A DNA stretch of 64,000 nucleotides. Origin: Actinoplanes aureus (lineage in GTDB: Bacteria; Actinomycetota; Actinomycetes; Mycobacteriales; Micromonosporaceae). Location of the stretch: the NCBI RefSeq assembly GCF_015704865.1, contig NZ_JADQTO010000008.1:207317-271316 (forward strand), given 5' to 3'. This document shows, piece after piece, positions 35,252-46,216 of this stretch (the first letter of the stretch is position 1; every line of letters begins with the position of its first letter). Below the pieces are notes generated by a model that searched no databases, was not told the origin of the DNA, and was given only the letters and a program-made list of their open reading frames with translations. A program made the translations under genes and the position numbers.

Positions 35252-36169
35252 GTGCGCGAGCACGATCCTTACAGCTCCACCACCATGCGCCGCGGCCGTC
35301 GCAAGTTCGATGACGACGACGCTGACTTTCTGAAGATCAGTCGGCTCGAGCCGGCTCTGCACGAGGACCCGGACCTGCCCGAGGAGGGCGACCGCTGGTC
35401 CACCTGGGACGGTGCACTGCACGGTCCCGATCCACGTCCCGACTGGGTGCGCACCGAGCACGGTGCCGTCGATACCGAGCTGGGCATGCTCAAGACCGGC
35501 AAGGAAGCCGACGTCTTCCTCGTCCGCCGGGAATTGCCAGCGACCGGGCAGGTCAGCATGCTGGCCGCGAAGCGGTATCGCGACGGCGAACACCGGCTGT
35601 TCCACCGCGACGCGGGATACCTGGAAGGACGCCGGGTGCGGCGGTCCCGCGAGATGCGGGCCATGACGAACCGTACGGCGTTCGGCAAGGAGCTCATCGC
35701 CGGGCAGTGGGCGGCCGCCGAGTTCGGTGCGCTGGGCCGGCTTTGGGAGATCGGTCAGGAGAGCGGGCTGGTCAACGTCCCGTACCCGGTGCAGCTGATC
35801 GGCACCGAGCTGATGATGGAGTTCATCGGGGACTGGGAGACCGGGGAGGCCGCGCCACGGCTCGCCCAGGTGCGTACCGACTCGGATGGGCTGGCCGACC
35901 TGTGGCGGCAGATGACCGACGCGCTGTCGGTGCTGGCCCGGGCGCAGGTGGCGCACGGTGACCTGTCGCCGTACAACACGATGGTTCACGACGGCCGGCT
36001 GGTGCTGATCGACCTGCCGCAGATCATCGACGTGATCGCCAATCCGCGCGGGGGCGAGTTCATCGCCCGCGACGTCAACAACGTGGCGAACTGGTTCCGT
36101 TCACGCGGGCTGCCGGTCGACGCGGAGGGGCTGATCGAGCGTCTGCATCACGAGGCGGGACTGCGCTGA
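35252..36169 (+). CDS. RIO-type serine/threonine kinase
   Basis: A 305-aa RIO1-like atypical protein kinase. An acidic N-terminal tail is followed by the RIO P-loop-equivalent KTGKEADVF, the ATP lysine in AAKRY, the catalytic HGDLSPYN, and the metal-binding LIDLPQ. Bacterial RIO kinases are poorly characterised and their substrates unknown. GTG start preceded by GAGGAG. A structured leader upstream may control translation. Confidence 0.88.
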   Translation: MREHDPYSSTTMRRGRRKFDDDDADFLKISRLEPALHEDPDLPEEGDRWSTWDGALHGPDPRPDWVRTEHGAVDTELGMLKTGKEADVFLVRRELPATGQVSMLAAKRYRDGEHRLFHRDAGYLEGRRVRRSREMRAMTNRTAFGKELIAGQWAAAEFGALGRLWEIGQESGLVNVPYPVQLIGTELMMEFIGDWETGEAAPRLAQVRTDSDGLADLWRQMTDALSVLARAQVAHGDLSPYNTMVHDGRLVLIDLPQIIDVIANPRGGEFIARDVNNVANWFRSRGLPVDAEGLIERLHHEAGLR

Positions 36170-36194
36170 CCGCGCGTCCCAGACCCGGCCCGCG

Positions 36195-36440
36195 TCACTG
36201 GAGGTAACCCTCCACCTCGCCGATCCCGTGGGCCTGCTCGGCGTCCGGGTCGAGTCCGGCCGAGCGGGCCGCCCGGCGCCGGCGCAGCAGGTCCCAGCAC
36301 TGATCCAGCGACTCCTCGAGCTCCTTGAGCCGGGCGTGCTCCTCGTCCGAGGAGATCTTTCCCTGGCTCAGCTGCTGGCGCAGCGTGTGCTCTTCCTCGA
36401 CCAAGCCGCTGATCCGGCTCAGCACAGTCTTGTCATCCAT
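36195..36440 (-). CDS. DUF2630 family protein
   Basis: An 81-aa, highly charged, coiled-coil-like small protein (VLSRISGLVEEEHTLRQQL...SLDQCWDLLRRRRAAR) ending in the family's typical VEGYLQ. Widespread in actinobacteria, function unknown. It stands alone between a convergent RIO kinase gene and the unknown gene upstream. Confidence 0.85.
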   Translation of the reverse strand: MDDKTVLSRISGLVEEEHTLRQQLSQGKISSDEEHARLKELEESLDQCWDLLRRRRAARSAGLDPDAEQAHGIGEVEGYLQ

Positions 36441-36453
36441 TCCCGAAGCCTAT

Positions 36454-37164
36454 TCACCACGCGGGCTCGGGTGGCGTACCGAGTGGCGTGTCCGACAGGC
36501 CGAGCTTCGCGCGGGTGTCGGTGATCTCGTCCGCCAGCCGCCGGTAGAGCGCCGGCGGATCGTCCGCCATCGCGCTGAGGGCGGCCGCCCGGCGGCCGAG
36601 TTCGCGCTCCCAATCCACGGCCAGACGGTCGGGGCGGATCCGGTCGAAGTGCTTGCGGGCCAGCTCGGCGTCCCCGCTCAGGCCGGCCGCCGCGCCGGTG
36701 TGGAACGCGTGCCACCACGACGTCGCGCCGACCCTGCTCTGCGGGGCGGACAGCGAGCGAGCGACGTCGGCCGGCGTCCCGATCTCCTGGCGCACCTCGA
36801 CGACCCGTCGCCGGGCGATGCCGGTGATCTGGTCCAGGTCGGCGGCGAACTGGTCGTCTCGGACGTGCCGGATGTTCTGCACCCACACGTGGCCGTCCTC
36901 GGGGCGTTCGGTGGCGAAGTCGCCGGTGTCTTCCCGCCAGTACAGCTTGCCGCCGTAGTCGTAGCTGAACTCGCGGATCGGGCCCCAGAGGAAGGTGGCG
37001 CCGACACCCAGCCGGGTATCGGCGCGGGCCCGCTCGAACTCCACGAAGAGCAGCCACCAGCCGCGATCCTCGACCCAGATGCGGGTGCGCTTGTGGCGGC
37101 GCAGACCCAGCGGACGCAGCTCCGTCTGAGCCGCGGCGACGATCATCTGTTCAGGTGTGGGCAC
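36454..37164 (-). CDS. conserved protein of unknown function
   Basis: A 236-aa soluble protein rich in Trp and Arg, with a beta-rich N-terminal half (TRIWVEDRGWWLLFVEFERA, FLWGPIREFSYDYG) and a helical C-terminal half. The N-terminal layout recalls DUF4304-type proteins, but I cannot confirm this. GTG start at 37164, 13 nt upstream of the DUF2630 gene, so the two may be co-transcribed. Confidence 0.65.
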   Translation of the reverse strand: MPTPEQMIVAAAQTELRPLGLRRHKRTRIWVEDRGWWLLFVEFERARADTRLGVGATFLWGPIREFSYDYGGKLYWREDTGDFATERPEDGHVWVQNIRHVRDDQFAADLDQITGIARRRVVEVRQEIGTPADVARSLSAPQSRVGATSWWHAFHTGAAAGLSGDAELARKHFDRIRPDRLAVDWERELGRRAAALSAMADDPPALYRRLADEITDTRAKLGLSDTPLGTPPEPAW

Positions 37165-37264
37165 CGGGCGACCCTAACCCGCCGGCGGTGTGTTCGCGGT
37201 GACGCCGGAACGGTTGTGGGGCAGGGTGTATCCGGCGGGACACCATCGACGATCAAGGAATGCC

Positions 37265-37855
37265 GTGACGCTTGAAGCCCAGCGGGAGCACATGCTCACC
37301 GGCCGGATGTACAACGACCTCACCGATGAGCTGGTGCGGGCGCGGCAACGGACCGTGCTTGCGACCACTGAGTACAACCACAGCTTCGGGCAGGCGCCGG
37401 CGACCCGCGAAGCGATCCTGCGGCGGCTGCTCGGTGCGGTGGGTGAGAACTGCTACTTCGAGCCGACGTTCCGGTGCGAGTTCGGCTTCAACATCCGCAT
37501 CGGCCGCGACTTCTACGCCAACTTCGACTGCGTGATGCTGGACGGTGGAGGCATCACCATCGGGGATCACGTGCTCTTCGGGCCGAAGGTCGGCATCTAC
37601 ACCTCGAACCACGCGATCGACGCGGCCGAGCGGGTGGCCGGCGGGTGTTACGCCAAACCGGTCGTCATCGGCGATCGCGTGTGGGTCGGCGGTGGCGTCA
37701 CCATCAACCAGGGCGTGACCATCGGCGATGACACGATCATCGGCTCCGGGAGTGTGGTGACCCGGTCGATCCCGGCCGGGGTGGTCGCGGTCGGGAACCC
37801 GGCCCGGGTGCTGCGCGAGATCACCGATGCCGACAAGACGGGATACCAGCCCTGA
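37265..37855 (+). CDS. maltose/galactoside O-acetyltransferase family (hexapeptide repeat)
   Basis: A 196-aa left-handed beta-helix acyltransferase. The N-terminal MLTGRMYND is the Maa/LacA/NodL-type domain. Hexapeptide repeats follow, with the catalytic histidine in YTSNHAID and the coil VIGDRVWVGGGVTINQGVTIG. It transfers acetyl from acetyl-CoA to a sugar hydroxyl. GTG 37265 has AAGGA upstream; the frame start at 37190 is rejected. The stop overlaps the next ATG by one base. Confidence 0.88.
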   Translation: MTLEAQREHMLTGRMYNDLTDELVRARQRTVLATTEYNHSFGQAPATREAILRRLLGAVGENCYFEPTFRCEFGFNIRIGRDFYANFDCVMLDGGGITIGDHVLFGPKVGIYTSNHAIDAAERVAGGCYAKPVVIGDRVWVGGGVTINQGVTIGDDTIIGSGSVVTRSIPAGVVAVGNPARVLREITDADKTGYQP

Positions 37856-38250
37856 TGCACGTCGACCTGGTAGCGGTGATCGTCGAGGAGTACGACCCGG
37901 CGATCGAGTTCTTCACCGAGGTGCTCGGTTTCGCGCTGACCGAGGACTCGCCGTCGCTGACCAACGACGGTCGGCCGAAACGCTGGGTGGTGGTCCGCCC
38001 GCCGGGTGGCGGGACCGGACTGCTGCTGGCCCGGGCCGACGGCGAGCGGCAGGTGGCGGCGGTCGGCGACCAGATGGCCGGGCGGGTGGGCTTCTTCCTG
38101 CGGGTCGACGACTTCGACGCGACCTATCAGCGGATGGTCGCGCACGGCGTGCGTTTCCTGAAGGAGCCGCGAACCGAGTCCTATGGCGAGATCGCCGTCT
38201 TCCTGGACATCGCCGGCAACAAGTGGGACCTGCTCGGACCCGCTGCTTGA
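37855..38250 (+). CDS. VOC/glyoxalase-like protein
   Basis: A 131-aa single-domain-size protein with two beta-alpha-beta-beta-beta modules (EYDPAIEFFTEVLGF; VGFFLRVDDFDATYQRM) ending FLDIAGNKWDLLG. A typical VOC superfamily member of the YurT/glyoxalase-like group. Substrate unknown. Coupled to the acetyltransferase. Its stop codon lies inside dispersed repeat copy C. Confidence 0.85.
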   Translation: MHVDLVAVIVEEYDPAIEFFTEVLGFALTEDSPSLTNDGRPKRWVVVRPPGGGTGLLLARADGERQVAAVGDQMAGRVGFFLRVDDFDATYQRMVAHGVRFLKEPRTESYGEIAVFLDIAGNKWDLLGPAA

Positions 38251-38335
38251 GCCCGGCGGCCGCGCTGCGGCCTGGAGTGGCACCCGGCTCGCGTCGTAGC
38301 CCGGGTACCTGTTCGTAGGGCGTACCACGAAGGGG
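38249..38335 (+). repeat. dispersed intergenic repeat, copy C
   Basis: About 87 bp starting GAGCCCGGCGGCCGCGCTG at the VOC stop codon, with CTGGAGTGGCACCCGG and ending GGGCGTACCACGAAGG. The same family as copies A, B and D; shorter in the middle. Confidence 0.65.
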
Positions 38336-38348
38336 TTTGAAAAGGGTG

Positions 38349-38384
38349 ACGCCCTGCCTTCCGGAACCGGAAGGCAGGGCGTCG
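38349..38384. terminator. terminator of acnA
   Basis: A perfect 17-bp inverted repeat with a 2-nt centre (effectively 16 bp with a 4-nt loop), 17 nt after the acnA stop. On the minus strand it is followed by CCCTTTTC. It may also stop transcripts from the convergent VOC gene. Confidence 0.9.
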
Positions 38385-38401
38385 GGATGATCTGGAAGAG
38401 A

Positions 38402-41173
<2,772 letters not shown>

Positions 41174-41238
41174 CGTCATCTCCTTCACACCCAGCGACTG
41201 GAAGTCAAGTCTTTCGCACCGAAAGGGCGACCTTCGGG

Positions 41239-41253
41239 TTAGGTATGCCTAAC
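41239..41253. promoter_or_regulatory. candidate DtxR/IdeR iron box upstream of acnA
   Basis: TTAGGTATGCCTAAC matches 13 of the first 15 positions of the known IdeR/DtxR consensus and contains a GTTAGG-N4-CCTAAC inverted repeat (41238-41253). It lies 65-80 bp upstream of the acnA start, a suitable place for iron-responsive control of an Fe-S enzyme. Confidence 0.5.
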
Positions 41254-41277
41254 TCTCGGTTCACATCTCTTGGTAAA

Positions 41278-41289
41278 CCGTACGTCCGT
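41278..41289. promoter_or_regulatory. candidate AcnR operator upstream of acnA
   Basis: CCGTACGTCCGT matches 10 of 12 bases of the palindrome in the acnR promoter (34326-34337). It lies about 105 bp upstream of the acnA GTG, in the divergent gap to the 41383 gene. Confidence 0.55.
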
Positions 41290-41382
41290 CTTGCTAGCCA
41301 TCGCAAGGCGGGGTCCACCTCCCGATCCTCTCAGTCCGGGCTGGTCGCGCGGGCCGAGGTTTGCGGGCGTCGATCGGTGGGA

Positions 41383-41784
41383 ATGCGCGGCGCCATGACT
41401 GCCCCGGCCGAACTCGACCAGCTCGCCGACTTCTTCGGGCGTTACGGCACCGCCCTCACCACGGGCGACGTCGCCACCATCGCCGGCTGTCACACGCTGC
41501 CCGGACTCGTCGTCTCCGACTCGTACAGCTTCACGTTCAGCTCGCCCGCGGCGGTGGCCCTGTCGTTCCTGGGCGCGGCGCCCGCGTACCGGGAGCAGCG
41601 GATCGTGGCCGCACACGCGAAGGTGCTCGACGTGCTGCCGCTGTCCGCCATGTTGTCCCTGGTGTCGGTCGAGTGGGAGTACCTCGACGACGCGGGCGAC
41701 GCGGTACCCGGCGAGCACTACCGGTACCTGATCCGGACCGATGCCGACGGGCCGCACATCACCGCGGTCATCACCACCCGCTGA
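41383..41784 (+). CDS. NTF2-like domain protein, function unknown
   Basis: A 133-aa protein (129 aa if the ATG at 41395 is used). It has a helix with LADFFGRYGTALTTGDVATIAG, then beta strands with LPGLVVSDSYSFTF, and ends YRYLIRTDADGPHITAVITTR. The pattern fits an NTF2/SnoaL-like fold. It is divergent from acnA. Unknown ligand. Confidence 0.65.
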   Translation: MRGAMTAPAELDQLADFFGRYGTALTTGDVATIAGCHTLPGLVVSDSYSFTFSSPAAVALSFLGAAPAYREQRIVAAHAKVLDVLPLSAMLSLVSVEWEYLDDAGDAVPGEHYRYLIRTDADGPHITAVITTR

Positions 41785-41839
41785 GCCTCTATTCACCAGC
41801 CGCGCTGAAAAGGTCACAGGCCGGTGCGACCATGGTCCG

Positions 41840-44800
41840 GTGACGACGATCGAGATCACTGCGACCGCCCCGCCGCACCACCGGACCAGTCCGCAATGGC
41901 TCATCGTGCACTACCACCGCGCCGACGGCGATTACGCCGACTGGGCGCTGCACGCCTGGGGAGACGTCGCGCCCGGGGAGGAGACGACCTATCCCGCGGG
42001 CACGCCGTTCGCCGGCGAGGACTCCTACGGCCGCTTCGCCTGGGTGCGGCTCGCTCCGGAGGCGCGCGAGGTGGGGTTCCTCGTGGTGCACCGCTACGGC
42101 GCCAAGGACGTCGACCTGGATCGGTGGGTCGATCTGCGGCAGACCTCGGAGATCTGGCTGCGGGCCAACGACCGGCGGGTCGCGCTCGAGCCGCCGGCGC
42201 CGGCCCCGGCGCCGGATCCCGGCTTCGCCGTGATCCATTACCGGCGGCCGGACGGTGACTACAGCGGCTGGGGCCTGCACTGCTGGGAGGGCGTCGAGCG
42301 CACGGACAAAACCCGTTGGAGTACGCCGAAGCCACCCACCCGCTTCGACGAGTACGGCGCGGTTTTCCAGGTCCCGGTGCGGCCGGACGCCGTGGGCCTG
42401 CGCTTCGTCGTGCACCGCGGCGACGACAAGGACCTGCCCGACGACCAGCGTCTCGACCTCACCACCTGCCGTGAGGTGTGGATGCTCGCCGGCGTCGCCG
42501 CCCCGGTCCGGCCCGACCTGGGCACGCTCGGTCCCGAGCTGGACCCGGCCCGGTCGCTCGCGGTCTTCCTCGACCGGGGCACCGTCGCGCTGCCCGAGTG
42601 GTTCGCGGCCCGGGCGGCCACCTTCACGCTGGTCGCCTCCGCCGACGGCAAACTGCGCCGCGACGGCACCGACCTGACCGGGGAGGACGACGAGCTGGCC
42701 CTGGTGCCGCGGCCCGGCGGGCTGTTCCAGGCGCAGAGCCGGCGGTTTCCGCACCTGCGGGCGTACCGGGCTTTCGCCGTGCGGGAGCTGGGCGACGCGG
42801 TCCTCGGCGACCTGCTGCGCGGGCAGCTCCTGGTCGCCGGGCGGGACGCCGCCGGCCGGGTGACCGCGCTGACCGGAGTGCAGCTGGCCGGCGTCCTCGA
42901 CGATCTGTACGCGGAGGCGGCCGACGCCGAGCTCGGCCCGCTCCCGGCCGACGAGGACCGCCCGCAGCTGGCGGTCTGGGCACCGACCGCCCGCCACGTG
43001 CGGCTGGAACTGTTCCGGGAGCCCGGCGAGGAGCCCCGCCTGGTGCCGATGGACCGGGACCCGGTGACCGGTGTCTGGTCGGTCACCGCCAAGCGCAAGT
43101 GGCTGGGGCGCTACTACCGGTTTCAGGTGGAGGTGTGGCATCCGGCCGCGCAGCGGGTGGTCACCACCAGCGTGACCGATCCGTACTCGGTGTCGCTGGC
43201 CACCGATTCCACGCACAGCCAGCTGGTCGACCTCGCCGACCCGGCGCTCTGCCCGCCGGGGTGGGACACCCTGGTCAAGCCGCCCGCGGTGGCCCCGGCC
43301 CGGATGCAGATCGCCGAGGTGTCGGTCCGCGACTTCTCCATCTTCGACAGCTCGGTCCCGGCCGCCGAGCGCGGGACCTTCCTGGCGTTCACCCATCCCG
43401 GCTCGGACGGGATGCGGCACCTGCGGTCGCTCGCCGATGCCGGGCTCACCCACGTGCACCTGCTGCCGGTCAACGACTTCGCCACCGTGCCGGACCGCCG
43501 GGCCGATCAGGCGCAGCCCGCCTGCGACCTGGCGTCCTTCCCGCCGGACTCGCCGGAGCAGCAGCGCGCGGTCATGGCGGTCGCCGACGAGGACGGCTAC
43601 AACTGGGGCTACGACCCGTGGCACTGGACGACGCCGGAGGGCGCCTACGCCACCGACCCGGCCGGCTCCGCACGGATCCTCCAGATGCGATCGATGGTCG
43701 CCGCGCTCAACGCGGCCGGCCTGCGGGTGGTCCTCGACGTGGTCTACAACCACACGATGGGCGACGGACTCGACCGGGACAGCGTCCTGGACCGCATCGT
43801 GCCCGGCTATTACCACCGGTTGCTCGCCGACGGCAGCACCGCCGAGTCGACCTGCTGCCCGAACACGGCCACCGAGCACATGATGATGAGCAAGCTGGTG
43901 ATCGACTCGGTGGTGACCTGGGCCCGGGAGTACCGGATCGACGGCTTCCGGTTCGATCTGATGGGCCACCACCCGCGGGCCAACATCCTGGAGGCCCGGA
44001 TCGCGCTGGACCGGCTCGGCGAACACGGCCGGGACATCTGCATCTACGGCGAGGGGTGGAACTTCGGCGAGGTGGCGTACGACGCTCGGTTCGCGCAGGC
44101 CACCCAGGTCAACATGGCCGGCACCGGGATCGGCACGTTCAACGACCGGCTGCGGGACGCGGCCCGCGGCGGCGGCTCGTTCGGCGACGATCCGGGCGTG
44201 CAAGGGTTCGCCACCGGGCTCGGATCGCGGACCCCGCTGTGGCTGCACGACCGGATCAAGGTGGGTCTGACCGGCGCCCTGTCGACGTACCGGTTCGTCA
44301 CGCACACCGGCGCCGAGCAGAGCGGCGCGCAGATCGACTACAACGGCTCCCCGAGCGGATACGCGCACTCGCCGGGCGAGACGGTGAACTATGTCGACGC
44401 GCACGACAACGAGATCCTCTACGACGCGATGGCGTTCAAGCTGCCGATCGGCACCCCGCCGCTGGACCGGGCACGGATGCAGGTGCTGGCGCTCGCCCTC
44501 GTCGTACTCAGCCAGGGTGCCGGGTTCGTCGCGCTCGGCAGCGAGCGGCTGCGTTCCAAGTCGCTGGACCGTAACTCGTTCAACTCCGGTGACTGGTTCA
44601 ACCAGATCCGCTGGGACCCGGCGCTCGGCAACGGTTTCGGCCTGGGCCTGCCACCGTTCGCCGACAACGGCGACAAGTGGGAGTACGCCCGGCCCCTGCT
44701 CGCCGAGCCCTCGCTGGTCGCGCCGCCGGACGCGATCACGTTGACCGCGGAGCGGTACCGGGAACTGCTCCGCATCCGCAGTTCGTCGCCGGTCTTCGGC

Positions 44801-45118
44801 CTGCCCACGACCGAGGAGGTGCAGCGCCGGGTGACGTTCCCGCTCGGTGGCCCGCACGAGACCCCCGGCGTGATCGTCATGTGTCTGGACGGGACCGGCC
44901 TGGATCCGCGGTGGCGGTCCATCGTGGTGGTGTTCAACGCCACCGAGGAGGGCACCCGGCAGCGCGTTCCGGAGGCGGATCTGCGCCCGCACCCGGAACT
45001 GGTGGAGTCGGCGGACCCGGTGCTGCGCGAGGCCGGTGCCGAGCCGGATCAGGAGGGCGTGTCGGTGCTGGAGGTTCCGGCCCGCTCGGTGGCCGTCTAC
45101 GTCAGCGATCTCGCTTGA
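41840..45118 (+). CDS. pulA: pullulanase-type alpha-1,6-glucosidase
   Basis: A 1092-aa glycoside hydrolase family 13 debranching enzyme. Two tandem CBM41 (pullulanase-associated) domains span about 19-113 and 129-217, then an N-terminal/CBM48-like region, then the GH13 barrel. The pullulanase signature YNWGYDP is near 586; conserved regions are DVVYNH, RIDGFRFD (nucleophile D706), IYGEGWN (acid/base E738) and DAHDNE (D856). No signal peptide is visible at GTG 41840 or in the upstream in-frame codons, suggesting a cytoplasmic enzyme acting on glycogen-like substrates, which is unusual with CBM41 domains. Confidence 0.93.
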   Translation: MTTIEITATAPPHHRTSPQWLIVHYHRADGDYADWALHAWGDVAPGEETTYPAGTPFAGEDSYGRFAWVRLAPEAREVGFLVVHRYGAKDVDLDRWVDLRQTSEIWLRANDRRVALEPPAPAPAPDPGFAVIHYRRPDGDYSGWGLHCWEGVERTDKTRWSTPKPPTRFDEYGAVFQVPVRPDAVGLRFVVHRGDDKDLPDDQRLDLTTCREVWMLAGVAAPVRPDLGTLGPELDPARSLAVFLDRGTVALPEWFAARAATFTLVASADGKLRRDGTDLTGEDDELALVPRPGGLFQAQSRRFPHLRAYRAFAVRELGDAVLGDLLRGQLLVAGRDAAGRVTALTGVQLAGVLDDLYAEAADAELGPLPADEDRPQLAVWAPTARHVRLELFREPGEEPRLVPMDRDPVTGVWSVTAKRKWLGRYYRFQVEVWHPAAQRVVTTSVTDPYSVSLATDSTHSQLVDLADPALCPPGWDTLVKPPAVAPARMQIAEVSVRDFSIFDSSVPAAERGTFLAFTHPGSDGMRHLRSLADAGLTHVHLLPVNDFATVPDRRADQAQPACDLASFPPDSPEQQRAVMAVADEDGYNWGYDPWHWTTPEGAYATDPAGSARILQMRSMVAALNAAGLRVVLDVVYNHTMGDGLDRDSVLDRIVPGYYHRLLADGSTAESTCCPNTATEHMMMSKLVIDSVVTWAREYRIDGFRFDLMGHHPRANILEARIALDRLGEHGRDICIYGEGWNFGEVAYDARFAQATQVNMAGTGIGTFNDRLRDAARGGGSFGDDPGVQGFATGLGSRTPLWLHDRIKVGLTGALSTYRFVTHTGAEQSGAQIDYNGSPSGYAHSPGETVNYVDAHDNEILYDAMAFKLPIGTPPLDRARMQVLALALVVLSQGAGFVALGSERLRSKSLDRNSFNSGDWFNQIRWDPALGNGFGLGLPPFADNGDKWEYARPLLAEPSLVAPPDAITLTAERYRELLRIRSSSPVFGLPTTEEVQRRVTFPLGGPHETPGVIVMCLDGTGLDPRWRSIVVVFNATEEGTRQRVPEADLRPHPELVESADPVLREAGAEPDQEGVSVLEVPARSVAVYVSDLA

Positions 45119-45136
45119 CCGGTCCACGAGGTGCGT

Positions 45137-45161
45137 GCGGCGCTGCGCTACATTGCGCCGC
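45137..45161 (+). terminator. possible hairpin after pulA
   Basis: GCGGCGC/GCGCCGC arms with an 11-nt loop start 19 nt after the pulA stop. No T tract. A weak terminator candidate in the 83-bp gap before the lipoprotein gene. Confidence 0.35.
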
Positions 45162-45201
45162 GGGGCTGCCGAGGAGCGGCGGCCGGGGAGCGGAGGTCGT
45201 G

Positions 45202-45705
45202 GTGCGGGTCGAGCGTGCCCTGGGAGCGTTGCTACTGGTGGGGCTGGCCAGCGGCTGCACATCGTCCAATCCGGAGGAGAAGCCCTCGTTCACGGACCCT
45301 TCGGTGGCACCGTCGGTGAGGGCGTCCGCGCCGGCCTGGACCGAGCCGGCAGCCTATTCGTACGCGCTGGCCTTCGGGTGTGACGAGAGCGCACCGTTCG
45401 GCCGCTACCAGGTGACCGTGTCCGGCGGGGCGGTGACGAAGTCCGAGCGGGTCGGCGGGTCGGCGCTGCCGTCGGCGTCCGCGGCGGTCGACCTGGGACC
45501 GGTCACCGGACAGGAGGGCGAGGAGATCGAGGTGCCGACCCTCGGCCAGCTGACCGAGATGGCGCGGACCGCTACCGAGGACGGCGCCGAGGTGAACACC
45601 ACGTTGGACACGGCCGACGGCCACCCGGTGAAGGTGACCATCAACGTGACCGACACCCCGGACGGCGCGCAGTGCTGGACGATCTCGGACTACCGGACGA
45701 GCTAG
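45202..45705 (+). CDS. putative lipoprotein
   Basis: A 167-aa secreted lipoprotein candidate. A short signal peptide (VRVERALGALLLVGLASG) ends in a lipobox with C19 (ASGC), followed by a Ser/Pro-rich linker and a beta-rich domain containing two further Cys (FGCDES and GAQCWTI) that may form a disulfide. The ORF is open far upstream inside pulA; GTG 45202 after GGAGG is preferred. No known family. Its TAG overlaps the opposing stop in CTAG. Confidence 0.75.
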   Translation: MRVERALGALLLVGLASGCTSSNPEEKPSFTDPSVAPSVRASAPAWTEPAAYSYALAFGCDESAPFGRYQVTVSGGAVTKSERVGGSALPSASAAVDLGPVTGQEGEEIEVPTLGQLTEMARTATEDGAEVNTTLDTADGHPVKVTINVTDTPDGAQCWTISDYRTS

Positions 45706-46184
45706 TCCGGCATGTGACCGAGCAGGTCCAGCAGCATCACCAGGAAGAAGTTCGCGCCGGTGCCGAAGGCCGCGGCGAGCGCGTAGCCGATCGCCAGGTC
45801 GGTGGCCTTGGCCGTGATCCTGGCGTCCGGCTCCCAGTCCACCCGGACCACGCCGTCAACGATCTTGAAGTCACCCAGCCGGAAGCCGTCCCGGTGCAGC
45901 CGGCTGGTCTCCGGGTCCTTGGGCCGCAGCAGGTACTCCGCGCCATCGTGGATCGCCCGCACCTTGTACGACCCGCGCGTGTACCGCCCCGCGCGGGGCC
46001 GCAGGACCGCCGGCACGCCGTCGACCAGCATTGTCAGGTGACGCCGGTCCCGGGTGCCGATCGGCACGTGCTTGCGAGCCGCCGGGTCGCCGATCCTCTC
46101 GATCACGACGATCCCGCCGGCCCGGACCAACACCCGGCCGTCGGTCACCTCGACATCGACCGGCGTCTCCTGAAGATCCTCCAT
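45702..46184 (-). CDS. conserved hypothetical protein with C-terminal hydrophobic segment
   Basis: A 160-aa protein with a mainly beta, charged N-terminal part (VRAGGIVVIERIGDPAARKHVPIG, YKVRAIHDGAEYLLRP) and one hydrophobic C-terminal segment (LAIGYALAAAFGTGANFFLVMLLDLLG). It could be a tail-anchored membrane protein. No recognised domain. ATG at 46184. It lies directly downstream of pepP and shares overlapping stops with the lipoprotein gene. Confidence 0.7.
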   Translation of the reverse strand: MEDLQETPVDVEVTDGRVLVRAGGIVVIERIGDPAARKHVPIGTRDRRHLTMLVDGVPAVLRPRAGRYTRGSYKVRAIHDGAEYLLRPKDPETSRLHRDGFRLGDFKIVDGVVRVDWEPDARITAKATDLAIGYALAAAFGTGANFFLVMLLDLLGHMPD

Positions 46185-46216
46185 GCACGGAGTGTGCCGG
46201 AGCGGGGCAACCGGCG

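Noticed and set aside
45121..45201. Lipoprotein frame continuing from within pulA (44677)
   Set aside because: The upstream part is out of frame with pulA and lacks coding character; a signal peptide with lipobox starts at 45202.
41789..45262. 1157-aa open frame antisense to pulA
   Set aside because: Shadow ORF; all GH13 motifs are on the plus strand.
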